DNA of 64,000 nucleotides, taken from NCBI GenBank assembly GCA_013398955.1, contig VWPU01019009.1, positions 117,001 to 181,000 on the forward strand, written 5' to 3'. This DNA comes from Callaeas wilsoni (Eukaryota > Chordata > Aves > Passeriformes > Callaeidae). Below, piece by piece: positions 39,017 through 51,894 of the stretch. Position numbers and translations under genes: made by a program. A model generated the notes under the pieces. That model did no database searches. It was not told the DNA's origin and was given only the letters and a program-made list of their open reading frames with translations. Positions within the stretch are counted from its first letter, which is position 1. The number at the start of each line of letters is the position of its first letter.

Positions 39017-39789
39017 GAAGGTGAGAATTTTGTGATGAAAAGAATAAATCTGATCTTGATTTTCTGTTGTTCCACTGGGCTTGATTCCCTACAGTATTCT
39101 GTGTAAGTGGAGATTTATGCCACTGAGCAGTTTGCATTTAGAAGTGCTAGGTAGGTTTTGAGCATACAGTCATGAAAAATGAATCCAGGAAACTGTGGTT
39201 ATTATATGCCTACACTGAGAAGATGATTTGAAAATGTTTTAGCAAATCTGATATACCAAGAACAACTACTGCTTTCTCCCAGTTGCCTCACATTAGTGCA
39301 TCTGAAAAGAAGATACTAAAAATGTAGAAAAATTACTTAAATCAGTGACCAGGGGTATGTGTGGCTCTCATGGGCCTGGGTACAGGTGTAGATGGGTCAG
39401 AATGCCACTTGATAAGAGTCAAGGAGGAAAAATTTTTGCAATGTTCTAGCATGTTATCATGGCATAGTGACTCTGGAAGGTGTCAGAGTTGCTGCTTCTA
39501 ATATTTTCACAAATATCCCTCACTGCTTTTGTCCTTGCTGTTGCTTACATATAAGTATGTGTCAGCTGGATAGCAAAAGCACACCTTCAAATTTCATACA
39601 GAAACACATTCCTCATTTTTCATTATTCTGTTTTTGGGCTTGGCTATTTTTTTGTGAATGTGATTCTTGTCTGAAAATTTCATTCTCAGTAGAAAGCACA
39701 GCAACTTATCAAGGATCAAACATCCTAGCCCTTAGATAAACAAACATCCTTCTGGTAAAGAAGCAGCCCTGTGAAGCCCACTTCTTATG

Positions 39790-39804
39790 TCTCTCTCTCT
39801 CTCT
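39790..39804. repeat. Short (CT)n microsatellite
   Basis: About seven uninterrupted CT units. Confidence 0.8.
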
Positions 39805-42800
39805 GCTCACATCAAAATAACAAATGGGAGTACTGGGTCAGAAATAAAGGTTTTACAGAAGTACTACTTCAACAACTAGCCATGACAACATACATATGGA
39901 GAAAAGAGAAGGATAAGGGTTTCCTCAAACATTATTTGGCTCTTAGAAGGATGGAAAAAGAGGTAAAAACCATTTTACTAGCATCGGGGAGGGAGAGGCA
40001 CTAAGCACACAATTCCAGGTATTCAATGCTTATAGGGAGGAGGAGGTGAAACCCTCTTCCTGCCAGCCTGGGAGAGCAGGGACGCGTTTCTGCCATTTTA
40101 TCTGAAAGGAGAGGATATGCTTGGTATAAAGGTTTGGGAGGTAGAGCTGGGATGGTTTATCTGGACACCAAGATGACAATCACAGGATGAAGAAAAAGAG
40201 CATAACTGAAAGTAAATGCAGAGTGGTTGTAAAGGAAGAGCCAGGTTATTGGGAGGTAGGAGCATGTTAGCAAAGGAAACCAGGAAGGTATTGGAGGTGG
40301 TGAGAGAGAAGAGCAGCCCTGGGAAGTATATCTTGGAAGCTGGAATCTGAATTTTATGACTTTTTAGAAAAACAGAGTGAATAGGTGAAATAATGGAAAT
40401 GGAAGTATGGAAAGAGTCTGTCAATCATATTCCATTTCAAAGCCTGGTTAAATAGGCATTTACTTACACCAAATAGCAGTAGATGGCTGCAGCCAACGTT
40501 CAGATAACCCCCAAGGCATTTTCTATCTACAGAAGTGTACAATGAAGTCTATTTAATATAGCCTTCATTTCAAATTGAACAGATGAATTTAATAGACTGC
40601 AGCTTTTTGTCGAAGGACAAAGACAGGGAGCTGTGTAAAGCTGAATATGAAATACTCAGGAGTCTACTTCTGGCTGGTACTTAAGGCTCTGTTTTACAGT
40701 CATGGACTTTGGAGGAAATGCTGTACATAAAAAAAAAATAAAGAGCAGAAGGTGCTTTTCCCATATAGTCTATTACTTCCTGCAATTCATGAGAACTCTT
40801 TCCTTGTGCATAAAGGTCACCTTTCATTTATGTACATATCTGTTTAGTTTGCTGAAAAGGGTATCCTGAAAACATATTAAAAATAGGAAAGGAAATGTAA
40901 AATTAGGGGTAAAAGGGTGTGTCTCATGGCAGGACATCTATAAATAATGACTATTAAAGAGAGCTGGCCATTGAAACTACTCCATACAGAAATATCCTCA
41001 TGGCAGTACAGATCACAGATTCCTGTTACCACACGAAGACTTTAAAACCACAGGCCAACACTGCTCACTGCTGTTTGAACGGCCAAAAACAAAAAAAAAG
41101 GTGAGGATATGAAGAGAGATTTGAAATTTTGCAGAATAATGTTGTAACAGAGAGACAACCAAAAGGAGAACCAACAATCTAGAAAACAAGGGAGCAAAGA
41201 GACTCATTTAAATTACTACTGGAGGAAGTGTTACAATATGTTTGTTCGTGTCCCCATGACTTTTCTGTGTGTAACTGCTTCCAGTTTAGGCAGACCCAAG
41301 ATCCCAAATGACCCCAGCAGGACCCAGCAGATGACTGGGTGGGATAATGGTGGTGTCCCTGTAACCTAAATGTACAAGATGCAAGCAAACAGGGAGCAAG
41401 GACATGAGATGGGATCAAAATATTCTCACCTCATGCTCAGCACAGGGGATTTGATGGGTCTGCCTGGAGTGCACAGCAGCGAGAAGCCTGCACTGGCCAG
41501 CGGTGGGTACCCCACCTCTGGCAGCAGCAGCCAGCTGCAGAACCACTGCTTGCTCTTGAGGGGCCCTGGGCAGCACTATTTTTCTTTTGACTAGAAATGA
41601 ATGATGGTGTTTTCACTTTGATGATGGCTCTTTAGCAAATTTCCCCCCATCCTTGCTCTGTGAGGGAAATTGAAAGCAATGGTTCGTGGAATTCATAAGC
41701 TCTTCCACAGACAGGAGCAAAGAATTACATTTGCAACCACTCCTTGCAAATATTAAAAAAAACTTGAACAAAATATGCTTAAAACTAAATCTTCATCAGC
41801 TCTTTTCCGTCAGTGCTGCTAAATGCTCCCATGACTTGTGAAGAAAATTGTGTATCAAGTTGATCAGCATTGAGATGCTGCCACTGGAGCTGCAGAGCCC
41901 TGGTCCTGGCTGTCTTCTCATGCACAGTGCACCCAGAGGTGTGAAGGTTCTCTCCTTGACTTGAGGTGTACAGAAACTAAAGTGTCCTTCAAGTCCCCTC
42001 CAGCTTGCAACCACTGTCCGGAAGACCTTGAACACTCAGAAATATTTTACATAGTAATGAACATCTTGGTGACCATCAGGAACTGGAGTAGAGCTGGGGT
42101 GATGCCAGTGAGGGACCTGGCAGAGCAGGAAGAGCTGTGGGGGAGAGCAGATGCTGCAGTTGGTGAGAATTGTGCAGAGCAGGACTCCTGGGGATGGAGG
42201 GAGGGACAAAGCACGAGTGGGTGGTGGGTGAGCAGCTCTCCAGCACCTGCAACAGCAAAGCCACTCAGGAGGCTGTGGCAGTGTGGATGTGCAAAGGGGA
42301 GACTGCCCAAGCAAGTTAGGAAAATAGTCTAAACCAGCAAGACCTTTAAAATCAAGATTAATATCAAGCCTATATATTTTAGAAAGTCCTGTGAGCATGA
42401 GATCTCTTCAGTTGCAGTGGTAGGGAGTGGACGTGGGAAAGCATTCAGCTATTCCTATAGCCAAAGGTGCTAAGACCAGGCAGCAGCAAGGGATCTGCAC
42501 AGCAGAAGGATATCGGGGTGTGTCAGCAACGGGAGCAGAAAGACAATGCAGAGCTGCAACTCCCTTCCGCCCCTGCCCCCTCTGCCAGACATCCGGATTC
42601 CAGGCGCAAAAGGGCAAAGCCATTTTTTTCCCCCCTTGAATAGCTTTTTGGGGCTTTGGGAGGCTGCCCTGGAGACTGCCAAAGCCCTGCTGCCGCCCAA
42701 ACAAGCTGCTAGCTCTAGGTAAATTAATTATCCACTTGGTGGTAACTGTAGCAGAGCTCGAACTAGAAGTGGTAGTAAAATATCTTAAGCCTGTTTCCAT

Positions 42801-42890
42801 TTTCCCTCTCCTCTTACTTCCCTGGAACAGCTGATCTGTCACTTGCAGGGAAAGAGCCGTGGCTCTGCTGTCAGAGGGATGTATTTGTCG

Positions 42891-42932
42891 TGTAATAATG
42901 CATGACAGACATGTAATGATGCATGACATGTG
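42891..42932. repeat. Two-copy 21-bp tandem duplication
   Basis: TGTAATAATGCATGACAGACA (42891-42911) is followed directly by a second copy (42912-42932) beginning TGTAATGATGCATGACA. The second copy differs at a few positions. ATGCAT in each copy is a 6-bp palindrome. Confidence 0.7.
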
Positions 42933-42996
42933 TCCTAGCTGCATTTTTTCCTCCTCTTGCTTTTTCTTAATGCATTTTCAAGTAAAGTTCTGTTTC

Positions 42997-43096
42997 CACA
43001 AAAAACCCCCAACCAACCAAAAAAAACCCCCACAAACAAACAAACAAAAAAATCACACCAAAAAAACCCAACAAAACAAAAAAACCCAACCAAACT
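42997..43096. repeat. A/C-rich low-complexity tract (AAAACCC-like)
   Basis: About 100 bp with almost no G or T, made of AACC, AAAACCCC and CAAA units (ACAAACAAACAAAC in the middle). It is the strand-reversed counterpart of the T/G tract at 38925-39016. Confidence 0.85.
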
Positions 43097-46000
43097 TTTA
43101 AAAAATCTATTATTAAATATTATTAATATATTATAATTGTAATTATTACTACTCAAAGTCCTGCAGAGAACATCAGGTCCTGATCTAGTAGCAGGGGAAT
43201 AAAACCACAAAGTAGTACTATGCAAATTTTTTTTTCTTTACTTGATGAAGAATTTGGATCATAAAAACTATGTATGCCTTTCTATTTGCTGAATTTTAAA
43301 TAAACATTCAGCATTGCTTTTATTTTCCAGTTCATTTGAATAAGTTTTATGAGTTGTTGTTGTGACGTGAATTTTTTATTGCTGTTATCACATATGTCAT
43401 TGTCTTTGGGATGCAGAATTCCATAAGGAAAACGTCTTTTGAAAGTGGGTTTTGGCTGGCTGGTTGACAGGTACTAGGTAGACAGGTACTTAGACTGCCA
43501 TAGTCCAGGGCTTCTTCTGGGCTTTCTGTAAGGTCTCCACAGCCAGTCCATGATCAGGCCACCTTCTCCTTGCTGCACAGCCCTGGCTGGAGGAAGCTGC
43601 AGCGTCCTCAGGAGGTGAGTGTATGCCTGCGGACACCTCGGCAAAGGGGGCACCTTGCAGAGATGACGAGGAGCCCATTTAGTCCCCTCCTGTGAGAAAA
43701 AGACAGATTTCACACAGTTTTCCAATATGGTAAAAAAAAAAAGTCACGTTTTTGATTAACCATGACTTCACAGTTACTAGCAACAGAGAATTCTAAAATA
43801 ACTGGAGGAGGTATAGAAGGAAAGCTAGAGAATAATAAATTAAAAATCCTTTTGAAAAAACTCCCATGAGCTGGGACTAGATGGCAAGTCCCAAATTCCA
43901 CTTAAGTTACGTGTCAGATACAGGCGGCGTTAAGAAGCCTGTCTGTCCTGCTGGAAGGAAGCTTTTGCTTAAGAGAAATCTATTATTTTTCATTCTCATT
44001 TGTACTGGGCTGTGGCCTGAATCCAAGTCAGGGACCAGTTCTCAGAAGGGAATTAGAAGGCAGAGCCAATAACTAAGTGCCAGAATAATTCTGCCAGCTC
44101 TGTAAGCGTGCCACCAGCTATAGCTGGGTGAAAAGTGCCAGCACACCAGGAGGACCTTGCAGCATGCAAGCCAGTGGAGGTATCAGGCCCATGGGAACCA
44201 AATACAATAAACAGGGTGTGTTATTAAACAAGACTTAGAATTATACTGAGCTCAATCAGACAGTGGGAACCAGAACTGCAGTGAGAGGACAGTGATCGAG
44301 ACAGCTGTGTGCCCTCTGACAGGACTTCTGTTTTACGCCACCATTTTCACAGGATGCTTGAAGACCAGTTAGACCAGTAGAGATAAAGAGAAAAACAAGT
44401 CTCCCTAGCTCAGAATCAGGACAGTCCCTGCAATTGTCCATTTATGGTATTTTTTTGTTTGTAGACCCCCATCAGACAAAACTCAGAGGTCCCTAATTCT
44501 GATTTTAGGCTCTTAGTTCAGGACTATTTGCTGAAAATTACAGGTCTAAACATTCTGGTTATTTTGACTTGTGGTACAAAAAGTTGCTAAAAAAAAAAAA
44601 AAACAAACCAGGTTTATTTTGTTTTCTCCAATGGAAAATTAACTTCAGATAATAATCCCATTATTTGGGTGGGGTGGGGTTTTTTTGTTTTGGTGCTTGG
44701 GTTTTTTTTCTCTAAAACCTACTTGCCTCTGGTGGAAGATTTTGTTCCTCCAGAATTTGTTCTCACTCAGAACCAAAATATCCCACATTCTGTAACCATG
44801 AACAGAACAGCAAAGCTGAGCACTGCAGTTTCCAACCTCTTGGTCCCATTTACCTACAGACATGAGGGAAGCCTGGGAAAAAAAGAGATCTCAAGTTTGG
44901 CTGCTCCCCTAAAGCACTTCAACTTGCACTTCCTATCTTCACACGTGGCCAATTCCCAAATGGTCAAAGGGGTCACACAAAGGAAACTGAGTACTAAAAT
45001 AAGTTTCCCGTCTAACATAGCTCTGCACCTTGTGAAAACACATTCCACAGACAGACTAGTCACAGCAGAGGGAACAATGTCTTGTTAAATGTTTTAAAAG
45101 CATATCAACTTCCAAGGTTCACAGTGGAAAAACTGTGCCTAAACTCTTAATATTATTCCATGTATTGGCATAATTCACTGTTGATGTTTGTCTGCAAAAT
45201 TTTTCAGAAAATCTCATGGGCTTGAACATCTGTAAATTATTTTTACATACAAGATGTGCCTGGATTGATCCTAGCTGAGAGGTTCCTCAGCAGTGGCCTA
45301 GACACAGAGAGCTAAGAGCTGCTGGGAAAGTTCAGCTAGTGTGCAGGTAACCTCAAAGTACAGTTCACACCAGGGAATTTCAAAGAAAGATGCAGGCTTA
45401 TCCTCAAGGAGATGGGCTTTCACTCCCTTTCATGTGCAACTGCTGGTGAGCAAAGAAATAAATAATGCACCCAGTGGAAGATGCTCATCTTCTGAGCTAC
45501 CCTACTCCTCTGTGGCCACATGTGCTCAGTGTCCTGGGACCTGTGACACCTGTGGAGCCCTGCAGACTGCAGGGCATGCCTTGGAAAGAGCAGAGATGAG
45601 CTGAAGGGCAGGTCCCCAAGGACAAATCCACACACTCCTGTAGTCCACCCCCGTGCTCTGTCACCCTTAGCACCTCTGCCAAGGCTCTCCATCTGCATCT
45701 TTATCTCCACTCAACTTTCTTACTGAAATTCCCTTTCTAAATCCAAAAAAATCTGTGTCCCTTGCTACCCATATGAATACCCCTCTTCCCAGGCATGGAA
45801 AAGTTCTGCTGCCACTATCACATTGCAGGAAACTGCCTCTCTCTTCAATCCAGGATCCCATTCAAAAAGGACTTCTTGTTCACCTCACTCTGCAAGTTTT
45901 CTTGTTACCTTTCCTTGCAGGATTTCTGCTGCCTCAGCCAGGACCTCTTTTCTCGTGGCCATCTCTGAGTGCAAGATAAGAGAAAAAGACACTTTTTTTT

Positions 46001-47397
46001 TGTCATCTAAACAACAAACACAAGGAAAAAAGTATGATGTATGCTTGCTACAGGACTATTCAGTGCTGTAACTGTCAAGCTTAAATTTGGTCTTATTTTC
46101 AATTGTAACTTGATATTCTGCCTAGTTCTCATATTTAGAAGCCAACTAGCAACCATTGGACAAAAAAAGCTATAAGCTTTACAGTTCTGGCATAAATGGC
46201 TAACATTTGGGGAGCAAAAGACCTGCTGTAGTTACTAAAATTAATTCCCTTTTTCTTCTTTTGTCTCTTGGTTTCTCTATCCACATTCTCTCTATATATT
46301 TCCTTCTAGATCTTCCTCTTAATTCCCCTTCTCATCTTTTTAATTTTGGTTCTGGATTAATTTTTCTGAAGCTAAAAAAAATACCAGGGACTTGCAAGTA
46401 TTTTCCTTTAAAAAGGTCACACAATTGTTTGCACTGGACTACAGCTGTAAAATGAGACAAGTTGTGTTCATCTGACACCAGCAGCAGAATGTAACAGATA
46501 AGAACATGCACAACTGGAGCCTGGGCACCCTCCCAGGTGGGCTGTGTACACCCATCCTTGGCCACCAGCTGCCATCTGTTCCACCTAGGATACCTGCACC
46601 ATTTAATGTACGGTTTTGTGATAACTTGAACTCCCGCAAAACACCAGGTATGGACCCTAATCCACAGTTTCTTTTTATTTTACCTATCTTTCTAGGCAGT
46701 CTTTTCCTGTTCCAGACCAGTTCAGTGACATCACCTGCATCCTCTTAAGGTTGTCATTTCAGCTGCTCTGTTTTCCCTGCCGAATTTCCACTTAAAACTC
46801 TGCTCCTGACCTTCAAGACTTCCATAAAATTCCCTGAAAAACTGGTCAGTGACTCAAGCTCTCACAGAAATTACTTTCTTAAATCTGTAATGCTTGTAAA
46901 CTCTCCAAAGATTCAAAGACAGGAAGAACCTAGCTTTTACAAAAGTAAGGTGTACTGGGTAGATCAAGGAATCTGTTCTTCAGTGCCATTCCTGAGTAAT
47001 GAGGTGAACATGAACAGCAGAGGCTTCAGAGACATTTTATGTTTGAATGCTGGTGGAAGAGTAACTCCTGTCTCTTTCTGGAGTAATGAATATTTAATTC
47101 AAAATGTAACTGCTCATACTAGGGAGACTTAATAGCTTGGTACATTGAATATTCACCTGGGATACATACATCATGGGGTTTAGTTCCTTCCCTAAACAAG
47201 GAAAAATATTTTAATGTGGTAAAGCCAGAAGTTCAGTCTGGGCCTTTACTGTCCCAAAAGAGGACTCCAAACACTAGCATAGCACTTACAAGCTTCACCA
47301 CCTCTGCAAAAGGAGCAAAACAAAAATTCACAGACCATTCTGTATTCAATTAGTCTTTGGTGGTTAGAAGAATAGCGGAATTGCAGAAAAAGAATAT
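43097..47397. other. Gene-free stretch
   Basis: No exon or transposon recognised. It holds an A15 run near 44588-44602 and a G/T-rich tract at 44664-44711 containing GGGTGGGGTGGGG. Confidence 0.5.
44664..44711. repeat. G/T-rich low-complexity tract
   Basis: TTTGGGTGGGGTGGGG, then T-rich sequence with further GGG groups. The three adjacent G-runs plus a later GGG could form a G-quadruplex on the plus strand. Confidence 0.65.
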
Positions 47398-47556
47398 AAA
47401 GTTATATAAAACAATTGTTTTACAAACTCAGAATTTTACTCTATAGCTACAAAGTTATATAAAACAATTGTTTTACAAACTCAGAATTTTACTCTATAGC
47501 TACAAAGTTATATAAAACAATTGTTTTACAAACTCAGAATTTTACTCTATAGCTAC
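47398..47556. repeat. Perfect 3 x 53-bp minisatellite
   Basis: Three head-to-tail copies of a 53-bp unit at 47398-47450, 47451-47503 and 47504-47556 read identically to each other. Each unit begins AAAGTTATATAAAACAATTG and contains the perfect 14-bp palindrome AAAACAATTGTTTT. The unit then runs through TTTACTCTATAGCTAC. Identity between all copies implies a very recent expansion, active homogenisation, or an assembly effect. There are no variable spacers, so it is not a CRISPR-like array. Flanks are ordinary AT-rich DNA. Confidence 0.97.
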
Positions 47557-50500
47557 AAATATTTTATTGAAAATGCTGGCAGCTCCTGCCAACTCCCAGC
47601 TACAATTGCAGTCAGGCATTAGCTGGACCCAGTAAGCATTTCACAGGCTATTTTCAGATGTGCCTCACCTGCATGGAGCATGCAAGGGTACCAGCCTACC
47701 TAGCTGGCAGAGACTGCTGTCCTTTGCATTTCTCCAAAAGCATTTGAAAGGTTCAAGTTTCATTCTGCATCAGACCAAAACTAAATGTCAAAAAAAAAAA
47801 AAAAGAAGAAAAAGTAAGGTTCTCTGCTGTACAACTGCAGCTGAAAAGCTGAAATACCCTCTTCTACGTAGCAATGCTGAATTTCATTCTAGGAGGTCCA
47901 AAAAAATTGATAAGCGAAAAGATAAAATGGACAGAGAAAGCTATAAAAGAAATCACCGAACGAAGCAAAGCCATAAGGGCTCAATCGCTATTACTTTTCC
48001 TGTAATCATGATGACAATAATAAGCAATAATGTACTGGAGCCATTAAATAAATCAGCAAAATTTGTGAAGTTCAGTTTTACTGATGCACTTAATTTCCTT
48101 GCAACTTTTCTATACTAATGTCAAGGATGGAAAAAATAAAAAGTTTAGTAATTCTAAATACAGAGCTGAAGTCTCTTCCCTCCAGCTCGAGAGAGAAAAA
48201 ACGAGATAGGCTGATCTCTGCCCAGCTCAGCTGTGCAATGTTAATGGTTAGGTACATGTGTGCAAATGCCTGTGCTGTCAAAACTGCCACCCCTGCTCTG
48301 CCAAACCTACCAAGAGCTCCACTTCCTGCAAATAATGACTGCACATAGTCTGGAAGAGCATGAGCACTTGTGCGTCACCACACACTCTAGGCTGTTTCTG
48401 CACATTTGAGGTATCCCAGGTTTAAAGAGCTTTAGTCAACAGGTCCAGAGCAGTAGAATAACTTTTTACTACCCAGTTTCACATGACAAATAATCAACAG
48501 TGAATTCTCAGTGTGAAAAGTCTGTGATCAGTTTTTGGGTTAAAACTGTTTTTTCTGAGATGCCTCAAAACACTGCTAATTTAAACAGTGGTAGAAATCC
48601 AGAGAATTTTACAAATTATCTGGAAGCAGAGAAGAAAATCCTACAGTAAGTGACTAGTATGCTAATGCAATTTCAGACACACTTTAGAAAATAATTTTAA
48701 AATCTCACTGTAGCATAAAACCTAAAATCTGAAGCAGGGGGACATAGAAAAAAAACAGAAACTCCCTCTGCAAAAACAATATCCAGCAGAAATCCACATT
48801 TACAAACTGACTTACAGGCAGTTCCCCAAGAGAGCTGGGGTTCACATCTCCCAGTACATTTTTGTTCAGCTGAGGCTTTCTCACAGACGTAAACTCCACT
48901 GCAACTGGCTTTGAAGTCCTGTGCACACCTGCATAGATTACAAAGAAGGGAAGGCAGGTCCCTCCACACCCAAACTGTAAATTAACAGTGCAACATGTCA
49001 AGTTAAGATATGCCCTCCGGCACCTTGTTTTAAAGTCAGACCAATGGCTGACAATCTCCTGATACACTTAACCCTTTCCCTGGAATTCACACATAGTTTT
49101 CAGTCTCCTGAAAGAAGAAACAAATTTATAGGAGTAACTGTGGGGGGATTTTAAAAAATGTATCAGTTCAAACCTGGGCCACCTGTTTTAATTCAAAACA
49201 GGAACTTAATTTTTTCTGCCCAAAACAGAAGAAAGTTACCACTGTACTGACTTGACTTTTCCAGAGTGCTTTGGACAGCAATAGCTTTGGCTTGTGAATA
49301 TGTCACAGGCTGAAGAGAGCCAGGCTTTGCCTTTCCATTCCATCTGTTACTCCTGGAAGAACCCCCTTCTGTGGGTAAGTCATGGCAATTACTGTCCTTT
49401 ATTTCACCAAAACCCTTCAGGAGGTTCTGCTCTTCCACCAGAGAAGGTGTCACCAGTAACTACAGCTTTGAAAAGGACTTTTAACGGAAGCAAGAACAGG
49501 TATAGTCACCCAAACTGCAAGACTTCCTAGTCTTACTGTACTCTTTTTCCTTACTTCCTCCACTTTGTCATGGTGGCTCAGTAATCAATCACACTCATTA
49601 TGTCCCATCGCTTCAGACCTAATTGTAGGTGACAACTAATTCCTGTCCCATCTGTAATATTAGCCTTCTCCTGACCTAACCTCCTCTTGACCCTATCTCA
49701 TGTCTCAGATCCTACTGCTGTGGGGAACAAGCATGTGGGAATAAATGACCCTGCTGACATCCCTGATGTGATTTCTGCAGGGGAGAGCCCAGTGCCTGCT
49801 GCGACTCCATGCTCCAGCACTGGCTTTATTTGACAAGTCTGCACACAAGCAGACACACAGGCACAGAGCTGAGGTACTGAGGGGCTGCTAGGGCTGGGCG
49901 AGGGTGCATCTCACGTCGCTTTAGCCACCAGCACAAGGCCAAGCACGCGCCCACTTACAGAAAGGCACGGGGCACCACTGACTTGGTGCAGGCATCTCCA
50001 TGTCTCCCACCTGCCCTTCCAGGAAAATGGTGCAGCCCACTCTGCTCTGTGGTGCTCCCTGGTGGTATCCCAACACCCTCCACCCTGAGGGTAAGAGGCT
50101 GGAGGCATTTAGGTTGGGCTGCCATTTTATAGTGTGCACCTGGTGGTCCAAACCGTCGTTGTCCCAGAGGTGGTAACACCGAAGAGTAGAGCTGAGCCGG
50201 AGAGGGACCAGACTGCAGTTCATCCTCTGAAGCACCAGAAATCAGTGATGATTTCTGCACCCAGGTGTTGGTCCTTACAGCAAGACCTAACATACTCCCG
50301 ACCAGTGATAAGAAAGATCATCCAGGTATCCAGCTGTACTACTGGAAAATTGTGCTCATCTGGTTCCTGCCAATGACACACAATTCAACTGCCAGGTGCT
50401 AGAAGGTGCTTCATTTGAGAAAACAGCAGATAAAAGCCAAGAACTGCAGCCTATATGGTAAAATATGCTTTTCAAGTCTTAATTGAAATTTCAACATTTG

Positions 50501-51395
50501 GATATTCTTTGACTGTTTGGTTTTGGGGGAAAAATAAATGAAAGAATGGACTTTATTTTATGTGCCTTTTTCTGTCTCACACACACATCTCCTTCCTTGT
50601 CACAATCCCTCAAGGAAGAGATCTAACCATGTTTTTCAGAAAGTTGGAACCATCTAATACAATTCAAAAAGCTGATTTTCAGAAGTTTCTTCTCTCAGTT
50701 GAAAACAACTGTAGCTCTGATAAACATTGTTTCTTCATGTGTCTGTTTTAGGTGGTTTAGTTCAAGTGTCTAATTCCAAGCACTTTGGTACATATCTTTA
50801 TCTGCATCAAAAGGAACTAAATATACTAGGAGACAAGCAAAAAAGGAAGAAAAAAAAAAAGATTAGGCAACCACCAGCCGTATTAAAGAATGCAAAGAGA
50901 AAAAAGAGACAGAAATGGGACCCAGTTTTTTCAGGTGAAAGCTGAACTGTGTCTTTCATTCAAAGATCACCAGACAACAAGAGCAGACCGTCAGACTGCC
51001 CAATGAGTGTATGAAATGGAATAAGGAAAAAACAGAGCTGATTAATAGGAGGGATGTAAAGAAGGACCACTGCAATGCAATGGTGGTGTCTTCATTGCTT
51101 TTAAGAGAATCTTGAATTCCAGGATGCTTCTCCACTCAAGGAACTCTGAATTCAGGTGTAGATTGTTTGTTTTATTGTTTGTTCTCCTACAATTATACAG
51201 CCAAGCTAACAGGAGTAGTCAATACTGTAAGACACTCTGTTGCACCCCAGAATGTTATCACTGTTGAGGAGCAGATTATGTAGGGAAATGTGATCAGAAT
51301 CTTTTCAAAAAAGGAGACAAGTAAGCAGCCCAGCATATCCCTAGACTCATGTCTAAGGTGATATTCCAGGCACTCTCTGTCTCCTGTCTCCTATT
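47557..51395. other. Gene-free stretch
   Basis: Includes an A14 run followed by GAAGAAAAAG near 47790-47813. That run lies inside an otherwise meaningless Lys-rich open frame (47660-48118). No exon, RNA gene or transposon is recognised. Confidence 0.5.
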
Positions 51396-51430
51396 AAAAA
51401 AAAACCAAAAAACCCCAAAACAACAAAAAT
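51396..51430. repeat. A/C-rich low-complexity tract
   Basis: A-runs with CC and CCCC groups (AAAACCAAAAAACCCCAAAA). It lies immediately before the interspersed repeat copy at 51433-51530. Confidence 0.75.
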
Positions 51431-51432
51431 CC

Positions 51433-51530
51433 ATTTCCATTTGTAAAATGTACACAGAGAATGCAAAGGAGAACACACAACACAAACACCCCACCACTCC
51501 TAGGGAAATCACTGATAACAAGAGACTAAC
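51433..51530. repeat. Unidentified interspersed repeat, copy A
   Basis: This segment, starting ATTTCCATTTGTAAAATGTA and running through CACCCCACCACTCC and GGGAAATCAC to AAGAGAC, aligns along about 90 bp with 57861-57950 in the same orientation. The match is roughly three quarters identical with a few small gaps. Similarity fades on both sides of the shared block. This suggests two old copies of one dispersed element. I cannot name the family. An endogenous-retrovirus LTR or internal fragment, or another retroposon, is possible. Confidence 0.6.
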
Positions 51531-51850
51531 AAGGTCCCACCCCAGATTGTGAGATCAAAAGGAAAAGGACCCAGATAGGGAACTTTCGGTATCTAGTTGA
51601 AAAGTCAGCAAGCCAATGACTTGTTGCTTGTTGCCTAATAAATTTCTAAAGACTAGGACAACAAAGTATCCCAAAATCTTCCTCTAAGAGGCCAGGATGA
51701 GGAATGGCATTCCAGATGGTTCCAGTGGATTGAAGCTATAAGTTGTCCTTCATGGGGTGTTAAGTGGACTTTTAGGGTTTTTAATGAGCACACCTTAAAC
51801 TCAACAACAGATTTTAAAAGGTGTGCACATTAGATCCAAAATAAAATATC
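51531..51850. other. Sequence next to repeat copy A, unassigned
   Basis: It could be a continuation of the same element, since it is unlike its surroundings in having few short repeats, but copy B does not share it. No coding potential is visible. Confidence 0.35.
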
Positions 51851-51894
51851 GGATGGATGGACGGACGGATGGATGCATGGATGGATGGATGGAT
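51851..51894. repeat. (GGAT)n microsatellite
   Basis: Eleven GGAT-type tetranucleotides with GGAC and GCAT interruptions. Confidence 0.93.

Larger units (their letters stand above)
39017..42996. other. Gene-free stretch
   Basis: Contains a (CT)n microsatellite at 39790-39804 and a GC-richer patch at 41400-42700 with overlapping long frames on both strands (such as 42408-42944 minus) that lack any recognisable domain. A two-copy 21-bp duplication lies at 42891-42932. Confidence 0.5.

Noticed and set aside
42408..42944. 178-codon minus-strand frame
   Set aside because: No domain; ends in a local duplication and overlaps other frames; best explained by base composition.
47398..47556. CRISPR-like array
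   Set aside because: The repeats are directly adjacent with no spacers, and the host is a vertebrate.
47660..48118. 152-codon Lys-rich frame
   Set aside because: The basic segment comes from an A14/GAAGAA tract, so it is low-complexity DNA and not protein.
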